DNA from: Gambelia wislizenii
Lineage: Eukaryota > Chordata > Lepidosauria > Squamata > Crotaphytidae
Reading direction: 5' to 3'
Length of the DNA stretch: 64,000 nucleotides
Assembly (NCBI GenBank): GCA_030847615.1
Contig: JAUMIR010000003.1
Location: 58,265,001 to 58,329,000 of the forward strand
Of the stretch, positions 9,972-23,282 are shown piece after piece (within the stretch, counting starts at the first letter, position 1; every line of letters starts with the position of its first letter). Both the position numbers and the translations under genes were made by a program. Below the pieces are notes generated by a model. The model worked only from the letters and a program-made list of their open reading frames with translations, did no database searches and was not told the origin of the DNA.

Positions 9972-12405
9972 TACCTTTTTACACATTTTTCTTACTATAC
10001 CTGTTTTCTCTATATTTTCCCTCCATTGATTAAACTGTGTTTATGTGCATTTTTTGAAAGATACGCATCTTAATTATGTGCATGCACTTCCATATCATTG
10101 GAAAAGGAAAAGGGAAGGAGAATCTGCCATTTGTAGTTTCATCCCAATGATGGGAAATTTAAAGATATGTTCATACTTTTGGTAAAAGACCATGAGTTGG
10201 AGAAATCTGGTTCTAAAAACTGGTTATTAATTTTTTAAAAACTAACAACAATTGGTTGTTTCTTTTCTATCAATACATATGGTGGAAATGTGTGACTGCA
10301 AAAAGTGTGTTTTTCATGTCCATGACTGAAATGGATGAAGGTCAGGTGACAAATATTAGGCATCACACATATGTCTCCAAGTTTGTTTCTAACACACTGT
10401 TTACAGAAGGGGTGGGGAGTTTCTTTCAGTTGAAGGGTCAACACTCCTTGATGGCTTATTTTCCATGTACCACATACCAGTAATGGTCAGGGCCAAATTA
10501 AAATATAATAAACATTTAAAAAGAACTGTATTGTTATCAATGCATGCCTTTTCTACAGTAAAACATCTATAGATGCCTGTGGGAAAACCACAAGCAGGAC
10601 ATGAGAGCAACAGTGCTCTTTCACTTTTGCTCCCTAGCAACTGGCATTCAGAGAGGCACTGGAGGTAGCACAGCCATCATAATTACTCTTGTGTGGCTCA
10701 TAAAACCTACAAAGAAAAGTACATTGTCTTTATATAGCTTCAGGTAAGGCAGGGGTGGATAGAAGGATATGTTTGACCCCCTCTAAGGCCATTTTTGAGA
10801 CATCTCAGGTCCATCAACACCCTGTTGGGCATGTAGGGGGGGATTTGCCAAGTTGCTCTCCCCTGCAGACTGTTCTAAGCATAGGAGAAGTCTTTTTGAA
10901 CTAGGGAATACTCTGGATGTTGGCATCTGGTTTATTTCCTGGTTGAAAAAAGACACCCCAAAGCAAGGCAGATTTACCCCCATGATAACTTGGGGCATAA
11001 AGGAGACTTTTTAGTTTTAAAAAAATCAAATTGAAAAAAAATCAGAGGCCATGGAAAAGATGCAGGCCAATGTGTACCCCCCCCCAGCCCCAACACTGCC
11101 CATTCCTGGACTAAGTAGTCAAATCTTCTTGTATGCTGTAGTAAAACTTTCAAAGAAAAGTACATTGCCTTGGCATGGCTTCATGTTAAGTAGTCAGACC
11201 TCATCATTACATTGTCCTTACATGGCTAACTTCAAACCAAGGTACACCTAGATGATTCCATGATTCATACACACTAAAATATAAGAGGGGGTTCAGAGGG
11301 CAAGGAAGTAGCATTTCCTTGAGTGCCAACCCCCAACAGGTGACCTTGAGCTATGTTTTTGTCAAAGACATACCAGGTGCAGTCTAACCATCTCCGTGAT
11401 GTACTTGTCCTTCCTACTTCTTTACATTGGTAGGATACTCTTTACCTTCCTTGCTTCAATTGAACAACAACAACAAAACTTGAGTAAAAGAAATGGTAGA
11501 CCTTTGCTGAGCCACACACTTCAGTTCATGAACAGGCCATTAAAGTGTCCATTGAGAAACTCTACTGACATTGCTCCACAAATGCTGCCTCTGCTGGATA
11601 TCAGCTATGTCAACCATCAAAGCCCTTTCCAACACCATCATGGTCCCCCACTCACTATTACACCCACAAAAAGTTTCAATAAATGGTATTGCACTATTAG
11701 GAATGTCCTTCACCAGGTTCTGACTGCCATTTCGTTGTTGCATCTTCAACCTCAAAAGGGAAAACAGTAGCAGAATTTGCTAAGCCTCTCCTCACAAGAC
11801 TGGCATTGTCATGGAAATATAGACAGGGCTATAATTAGGAGTCACATGTTTATATAGATGAGGTAGAGTGGGTCAAGTCAAAGTAGCAGCAAGCTAAAGG
11901 GTGAACAGAACCACCCTCATTTTAATGGAAGATATTTTGAAACGAACAAATGAGAGGAAATAATCCAACTTTTCCATTCAACATTCCTTTTTTCCCCTGC
12001 TTAAACAAAAGAACAAACAAAGAAACCTTCTAGCCTTCATTTATTTCTTGATATAGCACCAATAAACACATCAATGTGTTTGTTTTTCAAAACGAGAAGT
12101 ACATATAGTTTTAAAAATCTCTAGTATGTTTAAAAACTAATTCTCTGTAACATATTCAAATGTACATTGGTTCTGATTCAGTTGTCTGCTTACAGGATTC
12201 TCTCAACTATTGCTAATGCACTGTCAAGAAACAGAGGGTACAAGTAGCACATAAACTATAATTAACCTTGCAAGTAGCTCCTTCCTCTAATGCAGAGCTT
12301 GGAATGCTACTCTTTTAAAATTACTTATTTTAAAAGGAATTATTTTAAGGAATTACTTATTTTACTTAGTATTCTGATCAGTCAACAGATCATTCTACTT
12401 GGTAC
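9972..12405. other. No gene recognised
   Basis: A diverged 40-bp similarity (taaaac..caaagaaaagtacattg) occurs at 10703-10742 and again at 11142-11182 in the same orientation. The longest frame (11396-11770 plus) matches no family I know. There are many poly-A and poly-C runs (11029-11040, 11078-11086). Confidence 0.4.
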
Positions 12406-13489
12406 TGTTACGACAGTCCAGAAAGATAACTTGCTGGATTATTTCTTACTGTTACTATTGTGCCACTAGAAAATACAGGAAATACACTCTGGTTTCCCCC
12501 CACATGACCAACTTAGATACCGCACCTTGAAAATTTTGAGGAAAATTCAAAAGACAGTATAAGTACGTTGCCTACCCTGACCCCCAGCACCATTGTATAT
12601 AAATAATTGGCAATATTTAATAATTATGTCAACATGTGGCCTTCCATGTAGTAATAAAACCCTTGGAAATAAATAAAACCACTAATAAAACCCTGGGAAA
12701 TTCCCTGACTAGGAATCCCAACGACAAACATTGCTTAGTCAAGTATGCACTTAGGGAGGGCCTGCCTAAATTCCAAAGAAATGCTAATGTGCAAGGCAGT
12801 TGAAGGCATGTACGCCTGACTAACCCTATAAGCCAAGGCTGGGAGGTGCAGACCTGTAAATGACCCTCATTCCTTCACCCTCACCAAACAAAGGAAGTTG
12901 CTTCCTACCCTTCACCCACAAAGTATCCACACATTAAGATGCCATTAACATACCTGGAATGCCTTTATCACTCTCTGAGTAACACCACGAAATGTTGTCT
13001 TCCACTCTAAATCCCATCCCTGGAAGGCAAATTTGACTATAAAAACCGTTCCAAAATTCCACTTAAGTATGCACAGTCCATCCTCCTCTCAACTCCAAAT
13101 TGTGTAGTCATTCCCGATCAGGACACACACCCCCAACACACACACACACATACTGCTGGTTTCTTCTGCGGCCTCATCTCTTCAGGAAAAGGTGTTGTAT
13201 CACCCACAACAACTCCCTTCGCTATTCCTCTATCCAATACTCCCCACTTTATTCACTAGTCTTGTGTGAATGCCTAAAGCCTGAAAGTGTGTGTGAATGC
13301 TATTATTTTTTTTCAAATAAAGATCAATTTATTGTACCATCTAGCTCAACATCTCCTCCCAATTACCAGTATGAGAAGAGCCACTATCTGTTGCCTCCTC
13401 TTTCAAAAGCCAAGCCAAGTACAGTACATTAATTTCCCCAAATTAATGTCAAAATATATTGAGGGTCTTTAAAACCCCAGAGTGTAACA
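12406..13489 (+). mobile_element. LTR-like element of the same family as 40382-41182
   Basis: The right end (aaccccagagtgtaaca) matches the end of the 40382-41182 LTR (aaccccag...caggtaaca). Both carry a TATA-like box (tataaaaac at 13040 here), then a 'ttgtgtg..tgtgtgtg' stretch, then AATAAA (about 13316 here). The left end is set at TGTTAC (12406), to pair with GTAACA at 13484-13489; a second TGTTAC at 12450 is an alternative. No matching target duplication was found, so the left boundary is uncertain. A (ca)n run lies at 13135-13150. Confidence 0.5.
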
Positions 13490-13566
13490 AGCAGTCCTTC
13501 CCAGCTGCAGCAGAAAGCCACTGCCCATGTGAAACTTCCTCCTGTTTCTCCCATTGCTAAAACTGA

Positions 13567-14279
13567 GGGGTTATCTACACAGGGTAAATAAAACTATCTC
13601 ACCTTGTTTTCCCAGTGAGCTGTTCATATGATATATGGCTCGAATCCAGTTTTTTCTCAGCACCTCAGGGTTTTAATCCAAACAAAAAAGAGTGGGAATT
13701 TACTCTGGATTTGAGCAGAAAATCCAGATATTCATGTGTGTCTGTGTGTGTGTGTACTATATTCCATAGCAACGTTGGTGTGAGGCTAGGGGGAGGAATT
13801 TCAGTGGGTGGGCAGAAGAGTTTGGGAGGAGACTCTCTGGGTCTGGTGATGAGCTGACCTCTCCCACCAAGAAATGCCTCTTTCCCTGTTTCAATTTCAT
13901 TTTTTTAGTAGTTCCTTCCTTGCCATTTACTTTTCGTATGCAGCAGTTCTTCAGAGAAGTGCAAACCAGCACACCCATATTGGTATTAGCGATATGTACC
14001 TCTGCTTAATAGGATATCCAAAGCCACTCCAATCGATGGGAAAAGACATACGTACATTTATATGCATAAGGGAAGGGGGGAAACTTAGCAGCCACAGCTG
14101 TGTGGCTGTGCATACTGTGATTTAGCAGATTGGGGTGAGTTCAGCAAGGAGAACTGTGTGGATACTGCTCCCAAATTCGCCTAGTGTCAATGCGGTGATT
14201 GTGTGGATGAGCCTGTGGTCACTGAGGACTAGAGTAACCGAAAGGGAAGCTGGATTTTCCTGTCAGTGTAGATGAGCCC
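13567..14279. mobile_element. Nonautonomous DNA transposon with short terminal inverted repeats
   Basis: The left end (ggggttatctacacagg) and right end (tcagtgtagatgagccc) are inverted repeats of about 16 bp with mismatches. The interior has no transposase frame. End sequences of the gggctYatctacac type fit hAT-like nonautonomous elements of reptiles. No clean 8-bp duplication was confirmed. Confidence 0.4.
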
Positions 14280-14760
14280 TGAATCAGCACACACATCCAG
14301 TAACAAATAACGGGGGGGGGGGACCATACCCTATTCCACTGAAAAGTAATAAACTGCAGCCGTGATAATTACAGGCAGAAAAGCAACTTCCTTCCAGCTC
14401 TTTACTGCCAAAAGTAAATAGTTTCTTGGTCTAATTTCTCTTTTTAGAGAATCCAAGACCGTTGGTTACAAAAGTACTGTACCAGTTACTTCCTAGCACT
14501 GCTCTAACAAAAACAGCCTAAAACTTGTTAATTCTCCCCTCTCAAAACCTGCACTCCTGTGGAACAGACAGAGGATCTCAGTTGTTATGACAGATGGGAT
14601 GAGGAATAGATAGGACTGTGAGATGTTCATATTCTTCCAGCACCACCATGCTTCACCATATAAAATACCTTAGCCCAATTTTCAAGCACTGTAGTTCTGT
14701 AGCTCCTACACTGATCATTCAGGAAATCTGCTGGGGTTTTGCTTATGAACTCCATTATAA
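14280..14760. other. No gene recognised
   Basis: Unremarkable sequence apart from a poly-G run at 14312-14321. Confidence 0.4.
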
Positions 14761-14959
14761 TAGATTTTCCTTGGCTTTTTTACCGGGCTGTGAGGCCATG
14801 TTCTGGAACAGTTTCTTTCTGACGTTTCGCCTGCATCTGTGGCTGGCATCATCAGAAAATTCTCTGAAGATGCCAGCCACAGATGCAGGCGAAATGTCAG
14901 AAAGAAACTATTCCAGAACATGGCCTCACATCCCAGTAAAAAAAAAACAAGGAAAATCT
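14761..14959. repeat. Head-to-head inverted repeat, two arms of about 90 bp
   Basis: The left arm (14761-14850) and right arm (about 14871-14959) are reverse complements at high identity, separated by about 20 bp around 'tcagaaaattctctgaa'. Each arm contains 'gcctgcatctgtggctggca' or its complement. This is a very common squamate interspersed repeat; I associate it loosely with Penelope-type elements but cannot prove the class. Both strands give the same pseudo-protein (MPATDAGE), which explains the ORFs here. A collapsed relative is at 39545-39612. Confidence 0.7.
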
Positions 14960-15557
14960 ATGGCTGCTGGCCGTAAAAGCCTTCGACTTCACCATTATAA
15001 TACATACCAAATCCATACAAATTGCCTAAGAAATGAATGCACTTGTCCCTTATTGCAGATTTCTTACTTAGGATCTGCTCTGTACTGTCTGTCATTTTCA
15101 GAACAAGAGTCCATGAGAATTATAGGAAGATATGCACATCTTTTTTAAAGAACCTCCAACTGTAAAGGCTTTTTTTAATACAAAAATCTCCCCAATTATT
15201 TATCTTAAGCTTAGCAGCCTTGTTTCCTTCAAAAGAGGCAATTATTCTTGAAAATTTCTACCAATCCTTCCCAAAATGTTTTGTTTGAAGTTATGAATCT
15301 TATGATTTTTTTAAAAAAAAAAGAATGTTATTGGCATTTTAAAATGTTTTTTAAAGAGTGTGTAGCACAAGAATGTTGTACAAATTTGCCTGTAAATTTC
15401 ACTCAATTTTGGCAAAGACAAAAAGTAATAGATGTTTGCTTGTTTCCAGTGACAGGATATGGAGGACATGGATCTTCATATTTCCAAATCTCAGCTCACA
15501 TTTTGGACCAGAGCAAAAGTGTACTTCGTCAGAGGCCAATCAGGCCACATTCCAAAG

Positions 15558-16062
15558 CATCAAATTCTACACTGAATATTGTGGTCAATGCATTTTCCTC
15601 TCTTGAGCAAGCAGGGATCACCAACATTGAGGCCATGATATTGAGAACACAGCTGCGCTGGGCATGACACGTTTCTAGGATGGAGGACCATCGCCTCCCA
15701 AAAATAGAACTCTACAGTGAGCTCGCCATGGGTCAGCGTAAGAGGGGCGCTCCAAAAAAGCAATACAAGGACACCCTGAAACAACATCTCAGGCTCAGCC
15801 AAATTGATCACCAACAATGGTCCGCCCTGGCCTCACATCGGGAGGCATGGAGACACACTATCCACAATGCTGCAGCCTTATTTGAGAACTCACGCCAAAC
15901 AAGTCTTGAAGAGAAACGACAAAGCAGAAACAATCACAACCCGGAAACATCACCCAAGGAGACCTTCTGCTGTGCTTTCTGCAACCGGGCTTTTCTATCT
16001 CTGATTGGCCTTTTTAGTCATCAGCATGCTTGCAGAAAGCACGGGATGAGTCCTTCCTGAAT
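15558..16062 (+). pseudogene. Non-LTR retrotransposon (LINE) ORF C-terminus with zinc finger
   Basis: The frame reads 'LEQAGITNIEAMILRTQLRW', then a stop, then 'HVSRMEDHRLPKIELYSEL' and 'GAPKKQYKDTLK'. This is the conserved region after the RT domain of vertebrate LINEs. In the 126-residue piece at 15680-16060 the tail has C98-x2-C101-x12-H114-x3-C118, a zinc-finger-like motif near the natural C-terminus. The in-frame TGA near 15665 and lost upstream sequence show that it is dead. I cannot assign the clade with certainty. It is 5'-truncated; only scattered similarity appears upstream. Confidence 0.7.
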
Positions 16063-16084
16063 CTTCATTTGCGAAGAAAAGCCA

Positions 16085-16104
16085 GAGAGAGAGAGAGAGA
16101 GAGT
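16085..16104 (+). repeat. (ga)n microsatellite
   Basis: A dinucleotide run directly after the LINE C-terminus, possibly marking the element's 3' end. Confidence 0.85.
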
Positions 16105-17742
16105 ATGATTTAGAGTATTTTCATACTACTTGTGACATCTCAATATGAAAGCTGAAACACAATACATTTTGACACAGACACTGTTTCAGTGCTTTCCCCC
16201 GGAGTCAAACTGACTGTACAGTTTAAGGAAGAACTTCTGTTGGTAAGGAAAAACATCAGACCGTTTTCTAAAGCATTTGGTCTGGGTCCCAAACAAGTCA
16301 TGTAGTTGGTGCATATATACAAATATATACAAACTTGACATGTTCTAAAGTGCATAAAGTTTGATGTGACTTGTTAAGAAAGACCTAGAGAGGCTGCAGT
16401 CCTGCTAGGACTTCATTGTGAATTGTTCTTCTTCTGAAATTTGATTGAACAATGATGTTTTGTGATAAAAAGTATTTTTAAAAGTTGAAAGGTGGAGCTT
16501 ATGGAAAGAAATAATACGAAGCCTTACTGTACTCTGCTTTGACTATCTGCTTAGTTAACATGGTTACATGTTCAGTGCAGCCTGGATTAAGCCAGACCCC
16601 AGATGATTGGATCTGGCCATTTTCACAGCAAAAACAAAGTTGACTTGGTATTGTCTAGGGCATTGCTACTCAAAGTGGTGGTCCATGGACAAGTGCTGAT
16701 CCTTGAGCCACTGCTGTTGTTCCCTGGTAAGTTTCCAAAAAATAAACAAACTATAGCCAATTAATACAAATATGGTATCATTCCCTGGAACGACGGGGGA
16801 AATTGCTGGTTCCCCACATCAGATAGCTTGAGATGTAGTGCTCTAAAGAGCAGGATAAGAGAGAAAAAATCCTTGAGTTGTGGCAGCTGGCTAGTAACAC
16901 CAACAGACCCTCTCACCCACAGGATGAGGATTCATATTAAAAAGGATTATTAATGTGGGGCAGAATGCAAACATAATGTAAATGTATGTTTAAATACTAA
17001 TGAAGACTGAAAATCCATGTTTGTGACAATGCTGCAACAGATGTTGGAGTAAGCATAGATGTCTTGTATGAAAGTTTATTCAGGGATATGATCTTTATCT
17101 AAGAAAACAGAAGTACATTGTAACATTTCCAAGAGTAATACAGTGCAAGTACATTGATTAAGCAGCCTACACACAGCTGTCTGCTCTGTGCATTTGCAGT
17201 TAACAGTCATGCTTTTAAATGTTGCAGTAAAGACATCAGTTTATATTGGATTTTTATCCATAGAATAGAACAGTGTGACATAAAGCTCTCTTGTACTAGT
17301 AACAGGGGCAACAAATCCACATTGGTTTACTTTCCCCTGTCATCTAAGGAGGATTCATATGTTAGATTCAGAAGTTTATGAGAATCTCTGTTCCTGTGTT
17401 CATGCCCAATTTATACCCAAGTAAAAAAAATCCTGAGTCCAACTTATAGGTAACACATGCAATAAATTATTTTTTCCATCAAAGCCATATTGTATAGGAA
17501 TAAGGAATCATTTCTACCATAGTTCAGGTTAAATATCACCAACCACAGTATGGCCATTTGTTAGCATAATACTTTCTAAACTGGAACCTTCCAACCTCTT
17601 CATATTATTCCCCTCTTTGCTTCCCTGCCCCCATTTTGCCATTTCCTTAAAAAAAAAATGGACATGAGGCTCTTTTTTTTTTTTTTTTGCATCTTGTTAT
17701 TAAGGTTTTAGTGATAAATTTGAAGAAAGACAATTTCTAAGA
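16105..17742. other. No gene recognised
   Basis: A+T-rich, with poly-A and poly-T runs at 17648-17689. No coding or repeat boundary that I can defend. Confidence 0.4.
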
Positions 17743-18027
17743 GGCTTATTGCATGAGGGAAGGAAAGCGGGAAGTGTAGCCCAATAATAGCACCCCTTGT
17801 TTGGCCTTATCACATGATGTCAGCATTCGTCAGCTTGTCTTCCATTCCAGTCCTGTGGGAGATGATGGTAAACGCAAGCCTTTTTTTTGTAAAAACTCAT
17901 GTTTACCACCGTCTCCCATGGGACCAGAATGGAAGAAGAGCAGAACACTGACATCATGTGATAAAGCAGAACAGAAGGCACTATCATCAGGCTGCACTTC
18001 TGCTTCCCTTCCTTTGTGCGATAAGCA
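17743..18027. mobile_element. Long-hairpin MITE, about 285 bp
   Basis: The left half (from ggcttattgcatgaggga) pairs with the right half (to cctttgtgcgataagc) along nearly its whole length, with a poly-T-containing loop near 17880. Matching blocks include 'cttatcacatgatgtcag' with 'ctgacatcatgtgataaag', and 'tcttccattcc' with 'ggaatggaaga'-type sequence. Arms are roughly 75-85% complementary by eye. There is no coding capacity. The family differs from the hairpins at 48.2 and 62.2 kb. Confidence 0.6.
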
Positions 18028-19414
18028 TCATACTCAACCAACATGACAGTAACTGTCACTTTAGAATTTCATTACCTAACCCCAAAGAGTGGTTTCTCCA
18101 TGCAGTGAACCTTCCCTAGTCATGTCCTAAGCATCATCTGAAACACACAAAAGATTGTCTGACAGGAAGGGATGAATGGTCTCTTTTCTGGTTCACATCT
18201 TTTAACATTTCTTCCATGGGCAAAGTAATGCGCTAGCTGTTATTATTCATGTCTCTGTGTTAGACCTTGTCTCAAGATCCCAAATGATTGACTGCTTTTC
18301 CTCAATCTGTCAATCATGAACCAACTGTCCCCACAGCATAAACAGAATGCATTTTCATTATGTCTGCATCTATCAGTATACATCTAGGGAGAGATTATGG
18401 CTTCAGGCCTCTGTGATGCAGAGATTCTGCAAGTATGTTTAAGGACAGAGACTGGTGATATTTATTTGCTTTCTCTTCCCTAGCTTTGCTTCTTCCGTTC
18501 TCTTATATTGAACTAAAACCTTTTTGAATTGAATCATTGGAGTGACTAGATCATTTACTAAGCCAACTGATTACTCTTACCCATGTTCATCCATGTTGCA
18601 AACTTATCAAAATTAGAAGGGATATGTGGTTTAGGTCCACATTCTGCTTACCAAAGAATTTGCTAATAGTATTTTCTACCCTCCTATTAATACCTACAAC
18701 TTTTAAACTTCTTCTGCTTGATATTTAGGGGGAATATTTACTTTTTTAATGTCCTGGTAATACTCCAGTCTTCTCTAAGGTGATTCACAATATAAAACAT
18801 AAAACTTTATATTAATATAACACGTTCATAAAAATGTAAAACTCTTTTAAGCAAATTTAAGACTGAATAAGCCAAATACAAAACTTTGAGAAAAGCAGAA
18901 TGCATAATAAACGGTTTCTAATTAAAACCCCAAGGAAACGAATAAGTTTTTAAAATTACTTAAAAGCCAACAATAAATGGGACCAGGTACCAACTGATTG
19001 TGGCAATTTACTCAGGAGTAAAATAAAGGCGGTGTTTCTTAGCTTGCTCTGTTTCACATGACAAGGTAAGATTTCTGTTACAATAATATCTTAATTTTTG
19101 TTTGTCATTTTCACTTATCCATTATGTTACTAGCTAATGATAATACAGCAACAGAAGAAAAAGAATTAGAAAGAGCTAAACTGGCCAAGGAGAAGGTCAC
19201 TGTTTTTAAATAATCATATATTTCTTCACAGCAGTGTTCAATAGGTTTTCAGGCTTCAACTTAATCTTCCATAGCAGGAAGAGGGGATGTGGATTGCTAA
19301 GCTTCCCCAGCCTAGAATCAACTTCTGATTCAGCTCCTTCAATCCTTCACCATTTGGCCTGTTACCAAAGGCTGAGCAGAACAATAGTCCCAAACCATCT
19401 GAAGCATGCTATGC
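18028..19414. other. No gene confirmed
   Basis: A 29-codon plus-strand stretch at about 19119-19212 (NDNTATEEKELERAKLAKEK after a pyrimidine-rich tract ending tactag) looks protein-like but is too short and has a poor donor (AAG|GTCACT). The rest is A+T-rich. Confidence 0.35.
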
Positions 19415-19665
19415 TAGAATCATAGAATTGTAGAGTTGGAAGAGACCACGACGGCCATCCAGTCCAACCCCCTGCCACGCAGGAAATCTTGATCAAAGCA
19501 TCTCCAGCAGATGGCAATCCAGCCTCTGTTTAAAGACCTCCAAGGAAGGAGACCCCACCACACTCCAAGGGAGTGTGTTCCACTGCCGAACAGCTCTTAC
19601 TGTCAAAAAGTTCCTCTTAATGTTGAGGTGGAATCTCTGTTCTTGGAGCTTGCATCCATTGCACC
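19415..19665 (-). mobile_element. CR1 LINE 3' end, truncated
   Basis: This begins (plus-strand view) tagaatcatagaattgta, the reverse of the CR1 3' terminus, and continues through 'cagtccaaccccctgcc' to the end of the ORF2 region. It is 5'-truncated after about 250 bp and followed by an 11-bp perfect hairpin (ccttccctagc, 19664-19674, with gctagggaagg, 19686-19696). Confidence 0.9.
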
Positions 19666-19696
19666 TTCCCTAGCTTCCCTAGAAGGCTAGGGAAGG

Positions 19697-22600
19697 ATGA
19701 TATAGATTCACAGTTCCTGGTGCCTGCAGTGTGGGGAGCTGGTAGTTTTGCTTCCGTGTTACAATCTGTTCTATACAGTGATGCCCTTGGGACTTGAGAA
19801 AGAATTGGTCTTCACTAGTCTGGAAAGGCTGCTACTTCAGTTAGAACTCCTCACCTACCCATCTGCTCTGAGAGTGCAGTATAATACCACTCTCAAAACT
19901 GCTAGTTGAAGCAAATTCATAATTGTCTTCTACCACCTTTTAGGGAGCTAAAAGTTCTAGTAAGAAACAGTTTCATCAATGCAAGAAGAGATCAGTGATG
20001 AGGACAACTGTGCTCATTCTATATCAGCCTTATCAAACTGCTCAAAGTGCTACTGGAACAATGTGCATGAAAGAGATTATAAATACCTCACCGGAAAGAG
20101 GCAAACAAAAATCTGACTAAGGAAGGAAATTATAGAGAGCTGATTTATATCTGAACCAGATCTCATTAATATAAAGATAATAGTTTATTCAAAAGTGTAT
20201 ATATAACCTTAGGTTGCATTAATTTTTGACAGTTTAGCCAATTATTTAACTAGGCAAAGAAACAAGTTGCAGTTTCAATCAGTTTGCTGCTAAAAACAAA
20301 TTCATTTTCATAACAGAGATCTTATTAAGAACATGAAGGACATTTTGCTATTAAGGATAGCTATTTCAGACCTCCCCACTACTAGGCCTGCTAAAATCCT
20401 TTTTTTTTTTTTAAGTCTTCTTAAAGTAGAGGACCTTTCTGATGCTAAGGCAAAATTGAGGTTACTATTCAAGAGACCTTGCATTATGCACTTTGAGAGT
20501 GGGGGCAAGGGCAAATACGTAGTTTAAGAGAAGTGAAATAGGGTTTTAGCAAATGTAAGTATTTCCTTCAGTGTCTAATACAAAATATTGTAAGGTGCCT
20601 CAGGGACTGACACTTCATATCAAATGTTCTCTAGTGCTGAATAACTCCCTCTAGGAGTTTTCTTTTTGCATATTTTACAAAGCAGGGGAAAGAATTCATA
20701 GTGGAAGGTCATACATCTCTGATACAAAAAGGGCCATGAGATTTATTTAATTTTTTTGCCAAAAGTTTCACTTTAATTTTTTGCAGTAACTTCACTTTCC
20801 TGAAATCTCCATTGTTTATGAATATTAATATCCTCTTTCTAAATGTCTATATAGAATGACAGTGGCAGAGGAAAAATACTGCTTGGATTGGATTTTTAAA
20901 AACACACACACCCTATCAGAAGCTGCATATGGACCTATAGCTGCTCTGAGTATGGTAATAATTTTCAATATTACTCATAGTCCTCAAGATAACTTTCAAG
21001 GAGAAACTGATAGGTTTGGGGCATTTTCATACACATTCATTCATAAGTATAGGACGTGATGATCCACAGTGGTTTGAAACCGCAGATCTGGAGCCTGTGG
21101 ATCTGGAGGATCCATTGTACATCATTAACTCAGCTATGCCTGTGTTCATAAGAAACATGTCAAAGCATGCATTGGAAATTTGCTATATACAGTACTTCTC
21201 ATCTCAGAAAAAAACTGGCATGGTGATACTTGCTTCCTTGCAGCTTTGTCATTTTAACCTTTATGATAATGTTTTCTCCGTACATAACACAAACTAGAAT
21301 GGTGTTAGACAGTTCTATTTAGTAGCCAGTAGAGGCAGCCAGAACAGGAGTTGCTTGATTATCTCCATCTTCTCTTTTGCTACTGAAGTCTCTGCCTTTT
21401 CCAGCAAAGTGAAAAGACAGCTGATTCAAGAAAATGATTGCCTTGCTGCTCACTGGCTCTCTCTAGACAGACCAAAAAAAAAAAAGTGTACTTACTAGCT
21501 GTGTTCAAAAACCACAAAACCAGACATCCTTCTTTAAACTACCAAGAAACTAGTGTTACATCCTGAACCAACATTTCACACAGAAATTTAATTTGTAATG
21601 AAATCAATGAAACATGGCACTATGGCCTTAGGCTGAAATCCTATGCACCCTTATCCATGGGCTAGCCTCACTGAATTCATTCCCGCTTCATTCAGCATAG
21701 ACATTTATTTATAAGAAATATTTCTTTACTGCTCCTAATCTGAACAAAATTCCAAAGTAGCTTATGCCACTATTAACTGTTGTCATCACCAGCTATAAAA
21801 ATGCTTCTGAACAGTTCACAGCTAGCAGAAAGGTAAGGTGAAAAAGTATGTTTTCAATAAATGTGTAAAATATGAATATTACAGTAAGATCTATACAGTT
21901 TTGCAGCCTGACACACTACAGAGGGGACAGTAAAGCATGTGCAGTGTTGCACTATAAGGCACACTTGCTTTTCTCCTAAGGGGTACAGGCTCCCTTTTTA
22001 CATCAGAACATCCATTTGTGAAAATGCATAACAAAATCTAAAATTATCCTGTGTGTTTTAACTTTAGATAGCATCAAAATCAATGACAAGGTAAACTACT
22101 GGCAGGTGGAGAAATTTCTCATATTTAAGTAACAGCAAGAATGAAAGCTTCATATTTTGTGGACATCTATTCCTCATCTTCCTGTAAATTGTATAAAAAA
22201 GTCTTTTCAAACCAAACATGAAACATCATGCAAAATTCTGGAAATCAAGAAATGCACTTTGCAGCCCTCCAGTGGTAAAGCAAAATTTGGAACTCTTAAA
22301 AGAATTTAGATGTACCAGCCTTTAAGCTATTGTGCTTAATATATCATGTCAAGTGACAACAAAGAAAACTCACATGTTAGTGAGAAAGGCATGCAATAGA
22401 TGCCATTTTAAAGGAAATGAATAGGACAATTGACAATAAGTACTACTGCTTGAATGTCTACACATACCTGTTATCGCTTTGATCCATACTGCAATCAATC
22501 TGCATGCCAATTACAGAAAGTTTGACAAACAGTGCAAAGACTGGTATTTTTTATGCCTTGGGCTAAAAAGAAATCTGTATTTTTGCCAATTCTACAAACA

Positions 22601-23282
22601 AAGTTTTCTAAGTTCCCTGAAGTATTTGTTTGCTCTGTTAGATGTACACAAGTAGTAATGAATACAAACTTTCTATCTCAAAACTAAACTGTTTTTAATA
22701 CGGGACCAGGGTAATTACAAAGCAGCAGATAGCAAAGTTCTCCTGACTTGTGTTTAGGACAGAACGTTCAGCTGATGTCCTTGAGTGAGATTCAGAGCAG
22801 AAATGTAAGAATGTCAGAGAAAAGGAAATCCATTAATTGTTAAGAGCAAAGGAAAACCACGGATGCCAAGATGAACTACAACTGTTTTCCCAACAAAATT
22901 TATTACAAAAAGCAGAAATTACTAATACACAAGATCAAATTCACCTATGAATAGAACATATCACAGAGGGAGTAGTGGAAGTCACTTGGGATTACCTGCA
23001 GTTTAATGCTAGAGAGGTTATTCTTCATTTCCATATCAGGTGTAACTCTAACAAGAATTGTATTCTTTTGAATCCATGTGACATGGAAACCTCTGTGCAA
23101 TGCTTTAACGTGCTTCCTCTTGAACCTAGAAGGACTGAGCATCCCAAAGTGGAATTAATACTATGTGGAATATTTCAGCTAACAATGAAAAGCAAACCCC
23201 TAGATTTGTTAGGCAGACAGCACAGTCCACAACTAAGAGAGAAGTTTGCTTATGCATGAACTAAAGCAACAAGTTATGTATT
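19697..23282. other. No gene recognised; probably intronic
   Basis: The sequence is A+T-rich. A weak ancient repeat of the type 'ggctgaaatcctatgcaccc' lies at 21630-21690. No exon-like frame was found on either strand. If the 24.3-kb and 9.3-kb exons are joined, this is intron. Confidence 0.4.

Noticed and set aside
10703..11182. Two 40-bp similar segments as terminal repeats of an element
   Set aside because: Same orientation but diverged and without target duplications; not enough to call an element.
14618..15148. 176-codon plus-strand frame
   Set aside because: It runs through the inverted repeat at 14761-14959, so it is a repeat artefact.
19119..19212. Possible small plus-strand exon (TEEKELERAKLAKEK)
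   Set aside because: A good pyrimidine tract and protein-like residues, but fewer than 30 codons, a poor donor, and opposite in strand to the only gene evidence. Left as unproven.
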